This document shows, one piece after another, positions 17,201-23,630 of a stretch of DNA of 46,975 nt. The DNA is from JAWXCM01 sp034408745 (GTDB lineage Bacteria; Acidobacteriota; Terriglobia; Bryobacterales; Bryobacteraceae), in NCBI GenBank assembly GCA_034408745.1, contig JAWXCM010000131.1, forward strand, positions 1 to 46,975, in the 5' to 3' direction. The first letter of the stretch is position 1. The number at the start of each line of letters is the position of its first letter. Position numbers and translations under genes: made by a program. The notes beneath the pieces are model-generated. The model was not told the origin of the DNA and did no database searches. It saw nothing but the letters and a program-made list of their open reading frames with translations.

Positions 17201-18279
17201 ATTCGATTGCGCACATGCTCTCGATTCCGAAGCCCACGTTTATCAACGCCGCGCTGCCGCATTTGTCACCGCAGCTGCGGACGTGGCTGACGGTGCGGAA
17301 CGACGATGTGTACAGCTTCCGGTGGGCCGATCCGGATTATGCGCGGGAATATATCCGCAATATGCCAGGGCCGGATAAAGTGGCCGGGTTTTACATGGGG
17401 CCAGACGGGTTTATCTGGGGACGGGACTTTCTGAGCCGGGACTTTCTGAGCAAAGATGCGGGGGCGAAGCGGCAGACCGTAATGCAGAAGCAGTGGTTCA
17501 GCTTTCTGCTGTGGGGACGGCTGGCGTATGACCCGGCGCTGCCGCAGGAGCGGCTGGAACAGATTGTCGCGGAGCGTTTCCCGGAGGTCCCGGCGAAGCG
17601 GTTGCTGTCGGCGTGGTCGGAATCGTCGCGCGTGTTTGCGGAGATCACGCGGTTTTCGTGGGGCGACATCGATTTGCGGTGGTTCCCCGAGGCGTGTATC
17701 AGTCACCCGACCCGGCATAAGGGCTTCTACACGGTCCGGCATTTTATGGAAGGCGGCACGATGCCGGGGGCGAATGTGCTGGATATTCTTACCTGGCGGG
17801 CTCGGCTGAAGGCGGGGGCCGCGATGGACGGGACCACTCCTCTGCAGATTGCCGCGTCGCTGAGGGCGCACGCCGATTCGGCTTTGCCACAGGTGGCGGA
17901 GATGCGCAAGAAGGCGAAGTCGGCGGAACTGCGGGCGACGCTGGGGGATATGGAGGCGATGTCGCACCTGGCGAATTACTACGGCGAGAAGATCTCGGGC
18001 GCGGCGGATCTGGCGTTGTTTGACGGGTCGGGCGATGTGGCGCGGCAGCGGGCGGCTGTGGCTCACCTGGAAGCGGCTGCCGGGCACTGGCGCAAGTATG
18101 CGGCGGCGTATTCGGCGCAGTACAAACCACAGTTGCTGAACCGTGTCGGATTTATAGATATACCGAAGTTGATCACCAGAGTTGAAGAAGACGTCGCGAT
18201 GGCTCGGGCGTGGAAACCGGGGACGCTGCAGGAACCGGATCCGAAAGGGCGGCGCGGGGATAATCCGTTCAAGCCGTAG
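14251..18279 (+). CDS. Exported heparinase II/III-like lyase fused to a glycosidase-like module
   Basis: A 1342-residue two-enzyme-like protein with a Sec signal peptide (cleaved near 30; Met6 at 14266 is an equally good start). Residues about 35-630 resemble heparinase II/III/alginate-lyase families: a toroid region with HNIQCWKNTAVG (N239), GSLGYHAYTMQAL (Tyr292/His293), a CPHC motif (108-111), and a beta-sandwich with GGGHGHPDKLNVV and AHNTVTVDG. From about 640 the sequence changes to a GH20b-like alpha/beta domain (VGADTAGAMYGALDLAEQI, 695-713), then a TIM-barrel-like region starting RGIKFNIPLDARTPSYSD and running to about 1150, followed by a helical tail. I do not know the GH family; alpha-glucuronidase-type enzymes are the nearest I recognise. 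Cleavage of a uronic-acid polysaccharide is inferred. Confidence 0.75.
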   Translation: MLPAVMKNRHIVRVGLLALATVLAAPLFAAGDNANYLLIDQAGIDAAKAKSKAQPWAAKALQSLMRDADKALSAKVDIPDRGGQWPHWYSCKKDGVRLRTESPTVHRCPHCNTVYTGEPFDSVPAYGAHSANASAARDLGLAFRFSGKPEYARRAVVLLTGYADRYRGMRLHDKDGNEKIGGGHVMAQSLDESVWLIPMVWSYALVRDTMDTASRAHVEADLFRPAADVIRAHKLPIHNIQCWKNTAVGLAGFVTGDKTLIAEAIDDPDRGFRAQIARGVKDGIWWEGSLGYHAYTMQALWPLTEAARLAGVDLYNDTYRSLFDGPLAVALPNGDAPGFNDNAGTNVSRLASLYELAFARWGKPEFGKLVAGSSRDSLTSLLWGAVDVPKGDPVPTDSRLLPAMGFAMLRSPGMVAAVRFGSHGGGHGHPDKLNVVSFGGGRLLGLDPGSINYGVPLHQEWYRSTIAHNTVTVDGASQSTADGKLVEWTGSKLVASAPAAYKGVALTRSLELSATGRMTDRFECVSEAEHVYDWAFHVPGKLVVSLPVAGRAEPLGSANGYQHLKKVAAGKTDGAWTARFESGSGPALVLRVEAAPGTEVFTATGPGRDPVDEVPVLIVRRRGKAATFAVSHQMEAQRVSVEGAPSKALEFGAAEIRRALASRDAAGLSFVVAVQGSGEAQSYALRRAGSTWRAVGADTAGAMYGALDLAEQIRTGAIGAAKDSESRPHIANRGIKFNIPLDARTPSYSDSGDAAQANIPEMWSMDFWQEFLDDMARHRYNTLSLWNLHPFPSMVKVPEYPDVALDDVMRTTNPFDSTYSLEGKDMVRPEILAKLQPVKRMTIDAKIRFWRDVMQYAQDRGISVYLFTWNIFTWGAEGKYGITKAQDNPVTIDYFRKSVRETVLTYPLLAGMGITAGEQMESRKDEFDKEKWLWKTYGEGIRDALQKQPGREFRLIHRFHQTALGPIQEAFREYPGPFDLSFKYSIAHMLSIPKPTFINAALPHLSPQLRTWLTVRNDDVYSFRWADPDYAREYIRNMPGPDKVAGFYMGPDGFIWGRDFLSRDFLSKDAGAKRQTVMQKQWFSFLLWGRLAYDPALPQERLEQIVAERFPEVPAKRLLSAWSESSRVFAEITRFSWGDIDLRWFPEACISHPTRHKGFYTVRHFMEGGTMPGANVLDILTWRARLKAGAAMDGTTPLQIAASLRAHADSALPQVAEMRKKAKSAELRATLGDMEAMSHLANYYGEKISGAADLALFDGSGDVARQRAAVAHLEAAAGHWRKYAAAYSAQYKPQLLNRVGFIDIPKLITRVEEDVAMARAWKPGTLQEPDPKGRRGDNPFKP

Positions 18280-18321
18280 CGTGGGCATACAATCTCGGGT
18301 GTAAAGGTAAAAAAAACAAAC

Positions 18322-19623
18322 ATGAGCACATCACGCAGGGATCTGCTGGCCGGGGCGAGCGCAGCTTTCACCACGTCGCTGTTTACCGGCAATGTAAAGG
18401 GAGCCAACGACCGTGTGGCGGTAGGCTACATCGGGCTTGGGGCCATGGGTTCAGGGAACCTTGGCTATGGGATGCAGGTGCCGGAGATTGTTCCGGTGGC
18501 GCTGTGCGACGTCTATCAGCCCCATCTGGAGCGGGCTCAGGCGGCAGCCAAGCGCAAGGATTTCGAGCCGAAGATCGTGAAGGATTTTCGCGACATTCTG
18601 GCGGACAAGTCGATCGACGCGGTTTGTATTTCGACGCCCGATCACTGGCATGCCTACATGACGGTGGAAGCCTGCAAGGCGGGCAAAGATGTCTACGTCG
18701 AGAAGCCGGCGTGCGTGTATGTGGAAGAGGGCCAGAAGATGGTCCAGGCGGCGCGGAAGTACAAGAAGATTGTGCAGGCGGGCACGATGCAGCGCTCGGG
18801 CGGCTACTTCCAGAAGGCGAAGGAACTGGTGAAGTCGGGCGATCTGGGGACGATCACGTTCGCGCACACGTGGCAGTCGGGGCTGGCGAAGCCGGAAGGC
18901 TATGGCAATCCGGAGAACAGCGAAGTGCCTGCGGGGCTCGACTGGGAGATGTGGCTGGGTCCGGCGCCGAAGGTTCCGTTCAACAAGAACCGGTTTGGCG
19001 TGGGTGTTACCACATTCCCGACGTTCCGCTATTTCTGGGATTATGCGGGCGGCGCGATGACGGACTGGGGCGTGCACCTGATCGACCCGATCCATCAGTG
19101 CATGGGAGATCCGATGCCCCTGTCGATCAATGCGTTCGGGCACAAGTACGTTGTGAAGGACAACACGGACACTCCGGATTCGATGATGGTGAGCTACGAC
19201 TATCCGAATTTCCTGATGACGTACGAAAGCCGGACGAATAATAATCTGGCTCCATTTAACGGACTTGGCGCGGGCACATCGATTCATGGCACAGATGCGA
19301 CGGTAATTGTGAGTCGAAGCGGCTGCTGGCTGATTCCGACGCGCAACAAGGAAAAGGCGCAATCCTGGGAAAAGGACAAGGAAATGTCCCAGATGAACGT
19401 GCCTCACTGGAAGAACTGGATCGAGTGCATCAAAACGCGGGAGGCTCCGACGAGCGAGATTGAGACTTGCGTGCGGTCGTCGACGGCGTGCATTTTGGGA
19501 AATATTTCGCTGCGGTCGAAGATGCGGCTCGACTGGGATGAGAAGGCCTGGACGGTGAAGCAGGACGCGGTGAAGCCGATGCTGAAAGCGAAGTACCGGT
19601 CGCCGTGGAAGCTGGAAGTTTAA
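18322..19623 (+). CDS. Tat-exported Gfo/Idh/MocA family oxidoreductase
   Basis: A 433-residue protein. The N-terminus has a twin-arginine signal (SRRDLLAGAS) and then a Rossmann fold with VGYIGLGAMGSG (about 34-45), PDHWHAYM, and the nucleotide/catalytic motif VEKPACVYVEEG (EKP, about 128-130). The C-terminal half is the alpha/beta GFO_IDH_MocA substrate domain. Tat export fits folding in the cytoplasm with bound NAD(P) before secretion, as in glucose-fructose oxidoreductase. Such enzymes oxidise, reduce or epimerise sugars and inositols. Its position just after the lyase/glycosidase gene suggests it acts on a released sugar. The 42-nt gap has TACAAT at 18291 but no clear -35 box. Confidence 0.9.
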   Translation: MSTSRRDLLAGASAAFTTSLFTGNVKGANDRVAVGYIGLGAMGSGNLGYGMQVPEIVPVALCDVYQPHLERAQAAAKRKDFEPKIVKDFRDILADKSIDAVCISTPDHWHAYMTVEACKAGKDVYVEKPACVYVEEGQKMVQAARKYKKIVQAGTMQRSGGYFQKAKELVKSGDLGTITFAHTWQSGLAKPEGYGNPENSEVPAGLDWEMWLGPAPKVPFNKNRFGVGVTTFPTFRYFWDYAGGAMTDWGVHLIDPIHQCMGDPMPLSINAFGHKYVVKDNTDTPDSMMVSYDYPNFLMTYESRTNNNLAPFNGLGAGTSIHGTDATVIVSRSGCWLIPTRNKEKAQSWEKDKEMSQMNVPHWKNWIECIKTREAPTSEIETCVRSSTACILGNISLRSKMRLDWDEKAWTVKQDAVKPMLKAKYRSPWKLEV

Positions 19624-19631
19624 CTGGTGGA

Positions 19632-19666
19632 AGCGGGTGCTGCCGGGCAGTCCGGCGGCACCCGCT
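19632..19666 (+). terminator. 15-bp intercistronic hairpin without U-tract
   Basis: Arms at 19632-19646 and 19652-19666 pair over 15 positions (14 Watson-Crick plus one G-U), with a 5-nt loop GCAGT. It sits between the oxidoreductase stop (19621-19623) and the next ATG (19682). No T-run follows, so it is probably an RNA-stabilising or attenuating hairpin rather than a classical terminator. Confidence 0.5.
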
Positions 19667-19681
19667 GTACTAAGCTGGAGT

Positions 19682-21403
19682 ATGACTGCACGCCTGGGGT
19701 TGTCCATCCTTGTAGTTTCGTTCGCGCTCCATTCTCAGCCGGCCGATTTGATTCTGCGGAACGGCAAAGTCGTCACGCTCGATCAGAAGGTTCCCCAGGG
19801 ATCCGCGATTGCCATTCGGGGCGACCGTATTGTGGCTGTCGGGTCTGACGCCGCGATTGCGAAGCTGGCTGGTCCGTCGACGAAGACTGTCGACCTGAGC
19901 GGGCGGCTGGCGATTCCTGGTTTCATTGAAGGTCACGGACACTTTACCGGTGTCGGCGAATTTCGTTTGAATTTAAGTTTGCGCGAGGCCAGAAACTGGG
20001 ACGATATTGTCGACCAGGTGGGCCGTGCCGCAAAGAATGCGAAGCCCGGCGAGTGGATTATCGGACGCGGCTGGCACCAGTCGAAATGGAATAAGGTTCC
20101 ATCGCCGAATACAGACGGCTTTCCGGTGCACGACGAGCTGAGCAAAGTGTCTCCGAATAATCCGGTGGTGCTGCGGCATGCGAGTGGTCATGCGAGCTTC
20201 ATCAATGAAGCGGCGATGCAGGCTTCAGGGGTCGACGCAAAGACCGCGGATCCTTCGGGCGGTCATGTGATGAAGGACGCTTCCGGCAAGCCGACTGGGC
20301 TGCTGCAGGAGCGCGCCGCGGGGCTGACGTCGAAGGCGTATGAGGCGTGGCGGTCGCAGAGGTCGGCGGCGGATCAGATGGCCGAGGCCCGGCGGATTGT
20401 GGATCTGGCGTCGGACGAAGCGTTGAGCAAGGGCGTCACCAGCTTTCAGGACGCGGGGTCGGGGTTTGAGACTGTCGACTTTCTGAAGTCGATGGCCGAA
20501 GCAGGACAGTTGAAGCTGCGGCTCTGGATGATGCTTCGCGTATCGAACGACGAATTCGCGAAAAAAGCCTCGCAATACAGGATTATCGGCGCAGGGAACA
20601 ATATGCTGACCGTACGCGGCGTGAAGCGTGCGATCGACGGTGCGCTTGGGCCTCGCGGTGCGTGGCTGCTGGAGCCTTATGCCGACCTTCCGGCGGGTGC
20701 GCCGAACCCGTCGGGCCTGAACACGGACGATCCGGCGGAGATCAAACGCACGGCCGAGATCGCAATGCAGAATGGATTTCAGCTTTGCGTGCATGCGATT
20801 GGGGATCGTGCGAACCGGGAGACGCTCGACATCATGGAGCAGGTGATGAAAGCGAATCCGGCAAAAAAGGATTTGCGGTGGCGCGTGGAGCATGCGCAGC
20901 ATATCAGCGCGCCGGATATTCCACGATTCGGGAAACTGGGCGTGATTGCGGCGATGCAGGGGATTCACTGCACGTCGGACGCTCCGTATGTGCTGGCGCG
21001 GCTGGGTCCGAAGCGGTCGGAAGAAGGCGCGTATGTGTGGCAAAAGCTGATGAAGTCGGGCGCGGTGGTGGCAAACGGGACGGATGCTCCGGTGGAGGAT
21101 GTCAGCCCGCTGGCTTCGTTCTATGCGACGGTTTCGCGGAAGCTGAAGGACGGGACTCGGTTCTTTCCGGATCAGCGGATGAGCCGGGTGGAGGCGCTGC
21201 GTTCGTACACGCTGAATAATGCGTTCGCGGCGTTCGAAGAGGACCTGAAGGGGTCGCTAAGTCCGGGCAAACTGGCGGATATTACGGTGTTGTCGCGGGA
21301 TATTATGACAATTCCCGAGGATGACATTTTGCTGACCGACGTGGTGTATACGATTGTCGGGGGCAAAGTGCAGTTCGAAAACAAGACGTTGCTGGGGAAA
21401 TAA
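19682..21403 (+). CDS. Exported metal-dependent amidohydrolase (YtcJ/Amidohydro_3 type)
   Basis: A 573-residue protein with a short signal peptide (MTARLGLSILVVSFALHSQ). The composite domain ADLILRNGKVVTLDQ and the N-terminal metal motif GFIEGHGHF mark the amidohydrolase superfamily; the HxH pair is present. Further metal-site candidates are CVHAIGDRAN, RVEHAQHISAPD and NGTDAPVED, in the order seen in YtcJ-like enzymes. Family members hydrolyse C-N bonds of varied substrates, often N-acyl amino compounds; no specific substrate can be read. The start at 19682 was chosen because a longer frame from 19637 would run through the intercistronic hairpin and spoil the signal peptide. Its stop overlaps the next start (TAATG). 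Confidence 0.9.
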   Translation: MTARLGLSILVVSFALHSQPADLILRNGKVVTLDQKVPQGSAIAIRGDRIVAVGSDAAIAKLAGPSTKTVDLSGRLAIPGFIEGHGHFTGVGEFRLNLSLREARNWDDIVDQVGRAAKNAKPGEWIIGRGWHQSKWNKVPSPNTDGFPVHDELSKVSPNNPVVLRHASGHASFINEAAMQASGVDAKTADPSGGHVMKDASGKPTGLLQERAAGLTSKAYEAWRSQRSAADQMAEARRIVDLASDEALSKGVTSFQDAGSGFETVDFLKSMAEAGQLKLRLWMMLRVSNDEFAKKASQYRIIGAGNNMLTVRGVKRAIDGALGPRGAWLLEPYADLPAGAPNPSGLNTDDPAEIKRTAEIAMQNGFQLCVHAIGDRANRETLDIMEQVMKANPAKKDLRWRVEHAQHISAPDIPRFGKLGVIAAMQGIHCTSDAPYVLARLGPKRSEEGAYVWQKLMKSGAVVANGTDAPVEDVSPLASFYATVSRKLKDGTRFFPDQRMSRVEALRSYTLNNAFAAFEEDLKGSLSPGKLADITVLSRDIMTIPEDDILLTDVVYTIVGGKVQFENKTLLGK

Positions 21404-22611
21404 TGCTTCGATTTGTTGGCTCGGGATTGCTGGTTGCGGCCGCCTTGTTTGCGGCTGACTGGCCTCAGCTGCTGGGGCCGGGGCGGGACGGTTTGTATCC
21501 GGATTCCACGCAGGGGCTGACGCTGCGGAGTCCGAAGCTGCTGTGGAAGAAGCCTGTCGGCGCGGGTTTCAGCGGACCCGCGGTGGTCGGTGGACGGCTG
21601 ATCCTGTTTCATCGTCAGGGCGACAAGGAAGTCGTCGAGTCGCTGGATGCGAAGACGGGTGTGCGGCAGTGGGTGTTCGAGTATGACACCACGTATAAGG
21701 ATGATTTCGGGTTCGACGAAGGCCCTCGGGCGACGCCAACTGTGGTGGGAAATCGGGTGTACACGTTCGGGGCGGAGGGAACGCTGCACGGGCTGGAGCT
21801 TGGGACCGGCAAGAAGCTGTGGCGCGTGGATACGCAGTCGAAGTTCAGCGTGAAGAAGGGCTTTTTTGGCGCAGCCGGATCGCCGCTGGTCGAGAACGGT
21901 CTGGTGTATCTGAACGCAGGCGGCGGGAATGGCGCCGGGGTGGTCGCGCTGGATGCGGAGACTGGTGCAACGAAGTGGTCTGCCGTGAATGACCATGCGA
22001 GCTATTCGTCTCCCGTTTCGGCGGTGATCGGCGGGGCGAAGTGCATTTTGTTTTTTACGCGCGAGGGACTGGTTGCGGTGGAGCCGCTGAAGGGCACGCT
22101 GAAGTTCCGGTATCCGTGGCGGTCGCGCACGAATGCCAGTGTAAATGCGGCATTGCCTGTGGTGCTTGGGGACCGAATATTTCTGACGTCGAGTTATAAT
22201 ACCGGGGCAGTTCTGCTGGAAATTCGAAATAATGTGGCGAGCCGGGTGTGGGCGGGTGACGAATCGCTGTCGGCGCATTACTCGACTCCGGTCTTAAAAG
22301 ATGGATATTTGTATGGTTTTCACGGGCGGCAGGAGTTCGGGCAGTCCTTCCGGTGCGTGGAGATGAATACGGGGAGAGTGATGTGGAGCGAGGAGCGGTT
22401 TGGAGCCGGCAGTGTGATTCTGGCCGGTGGCAAACTGATCGTCCTCAAAGAAACGGGCGAGGCTGTGCTGGCCGCGGCGAATCCAAAAGCGTTTCGGGTG
22501 GAGGCTTCGGCTACTGTGCTGCCCCGGGTGGTTCGGTCTTTCCCTGCTCTGGCGGCGGGCGTGTTGTATGCGCGGAATGAGAACTCGCTGGTGGCGTGGC
22601 AGCTGTTTTAG
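21403..22611 (+). CDS. Exported PQQ-like (BamB-type) beta-propeller protein
   Basis: A 402-residue protein with a signal peptide (1-18, ending ALFAADWP). It contains repeated tryptophan-docking motifs of PQQ-like propellers: SPKLLWKKPVGAGFSGPAVV, SLDAKTGVRQWVFEY, LELGTGKKLWRVDT, ALDAETGATKWSAV and EMNTGRVMWSEERF. There is no quinoprotein catalytic signature, so it is more likely a binding or scaffold protein than a dehydrogenase. Translation is coupled to the amidohydrolase through a one-base overlap. The 3' end overlaps the convergent nucleoside hydrolase gene by 4 nt. Such propellers are very common in Solibacter-type genomes and their role is unclear. Confidence 0.85.
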   Translation: MLRFVGSGLLVAAALFAADWPQLLGPGRDGLYPDSTQGLTLRSPKLLWKKPVGAGFSGPAVVGGRLILFHRQGDKEVVESLDAKTGVRQWVFEYDTTYKDDFGFDEGPRATPTVVGNRVYTFGAEGTLHGLELGTGKKLWRVDTQSKFSVKKGFFGAAGSPLVENGLVYLNAGGGNGAGVVALDAETGATKWSAVNDHASYSSPVSAVIGGAKCILFFTREGLVAVEPLKGTLKFRYPWRSRTNASVNAALPVVLGDRIFLTSSYNTGAVLLEIRNNVASRVWAGDESLSAHYSTPVLKDGYLYGFHGRQEFGQSFRCVEMNTGRVMWSEERFGAGSVILAGGKLIVLKETGEAVLAAANPKAFRVEASATVLPRVVRSFPALAAGVLYARNENSLVAWQLF

Positions 22612-23522
22612 TTCTCGAATGCTGTGAGGTAGTGGTCGCGGAAAGCGACGCCGTCGGCTCCCATTGCGGCGAGAACGTTCGGCTCGCCGGCAGCGATTCT
22701 GGTTTCGCCTGCGTGGTCGCCAGTCCTGACTACGGTAAGGCGCAGCGGCACGATGTTGTTCAACACGGGCGGCACCACACAGTACATTGCGGCGAGCGGG
22801 TCCCATGCGTGGTAGGGCGGCTGGCCGGGACCGAGGGAATCCGCGGCGATCATCCGGAGCACCTCGCCTGCGATGCGGCCCAGTGGCGTGGTTGACCGGA
22901 ATGCTTTCACGAAGCCCATATCGATAATTGCCTGACTTGTGGCGTTGAGCGGTACGAGCGTTGGTTTCATTCCGGCGGAGAACACGATTTCCGCCGCCAG
23001 AGGGTCGACGAATATATTCCCTTCGGCGAAGAGTTTGGGAGGAATATTTCCCATTTGCGCGCCCTCGGGTCCGATGGAGCCACCCATTATCACCATTTTT
23101 CTTACGCGTCTGGATGCGGCCGGGGTTCGGCGGAAGACGCTGGCCAGAGTGGTCAGGGGACCGATGGCGAGGATGTCGGCCGGGGGACGCCGCGGGGTCA
23201 AACGTTCGGCGAGGAACTGCTCGGCGCTGATGGACTGCGGTGGGATGCTCGGTCTGCCCCATTTGAGCCTGTCAATGAGTTGAGAGGCCGAGTGGCGCCA
23301 CTCGGCGGGAAACTGATTATCTGGCCTGGCCGCTCCCTTATACACGGGAATTCGGGGAGAAATGCCGGCCTTTTCCTGTATCAGGAGAATGGCATTTGCG
23401 CCCTCATCGACATCGGAGACGCCATTTACCAGGGTGAATGCTTCGATCCTGATTTCCGGGCGGGTGAGGAGGTAAGCGATGGCCAGGAAGTCGTCAAGTC
23501 CCGCATCGGTGTCGATGATCAT
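22608..23522 (-). CDS. Inosine-uridine preferring nucleoside hydrolase
   Basis: A 304-residue enzyme that splits ribonucleosides into base and ribose. The calcium-binding signature DTDAGLDDF (DxDxxxDD) is at residues 4-12; MVIMGGS lies in the middle; the second metal Asp is in DPLAAMY near the C-terminus. I start it at the ATG at 23522, because the longer frame (from 23549) adds nine residues before the buried first strand IIDTDAG. It is tail-to-tail with the beta-propeller gene, with overlapping stop codons. Cytoplasmic purine/pyrimidine salvage is the expected role. Confidence 0.9.
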   Translation of the reverse strand: MIIDTDAGLDDFLAIAYLLTRPEIRIEAFTLVNGVSDVDEGANAILLIQEKAGISPRIPVYKGAARPDNQFPAEWRHSASQLIDRLKWGRPSIPPQSISAEQFLAERLTPRRPPADILAIGPLTTLASVFRRTPAASRRVRKMVIMGGSIGPEGAQMGNIPPKLFAEGNIFVDPLAAEIVFSAGMKPTLVPLNATSQAIIDMGFVKAFRSTTPLGRIAGEVLRMIAADSLGPGQPPYHAWDPLAAMYCVVPPVLNNIVPLRLTVVRTGDHAGETRIAAGEPNVLAAMGADGVAFRDHYLTAFEN

Positions 23523-23584
23523 TTGGAGACAAGGGTAGCAAGGCTGCACAGCGGCAGGGCTGCGTTTACTGACGGTTGGAGCAT

Positions 23585-23627
23585 GGCGGACGTGGGCGTC
23601 CGCCGCAGGCCTGGGGGCCTGCCCCCC
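23585..23627. repeat. Two-hairpin palindromic element, copy 3 (inverted)
   Basis: GGCGGACG/CGTCCGCC (23585-23592/23597-23604, loop TGGG) and GCAGGCC/GGCCTGC (23605-23611/23616-23622, loop TGGG) are followed by a C-run to 23627. It is the reverse complement of copies 1 and 2. It lies 3 nt beyond the stop codon of the histidine kinase gene (23631-23633 on the minus strand). Confidence 0.8.
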
Positions 23628-23630
23628 GAT

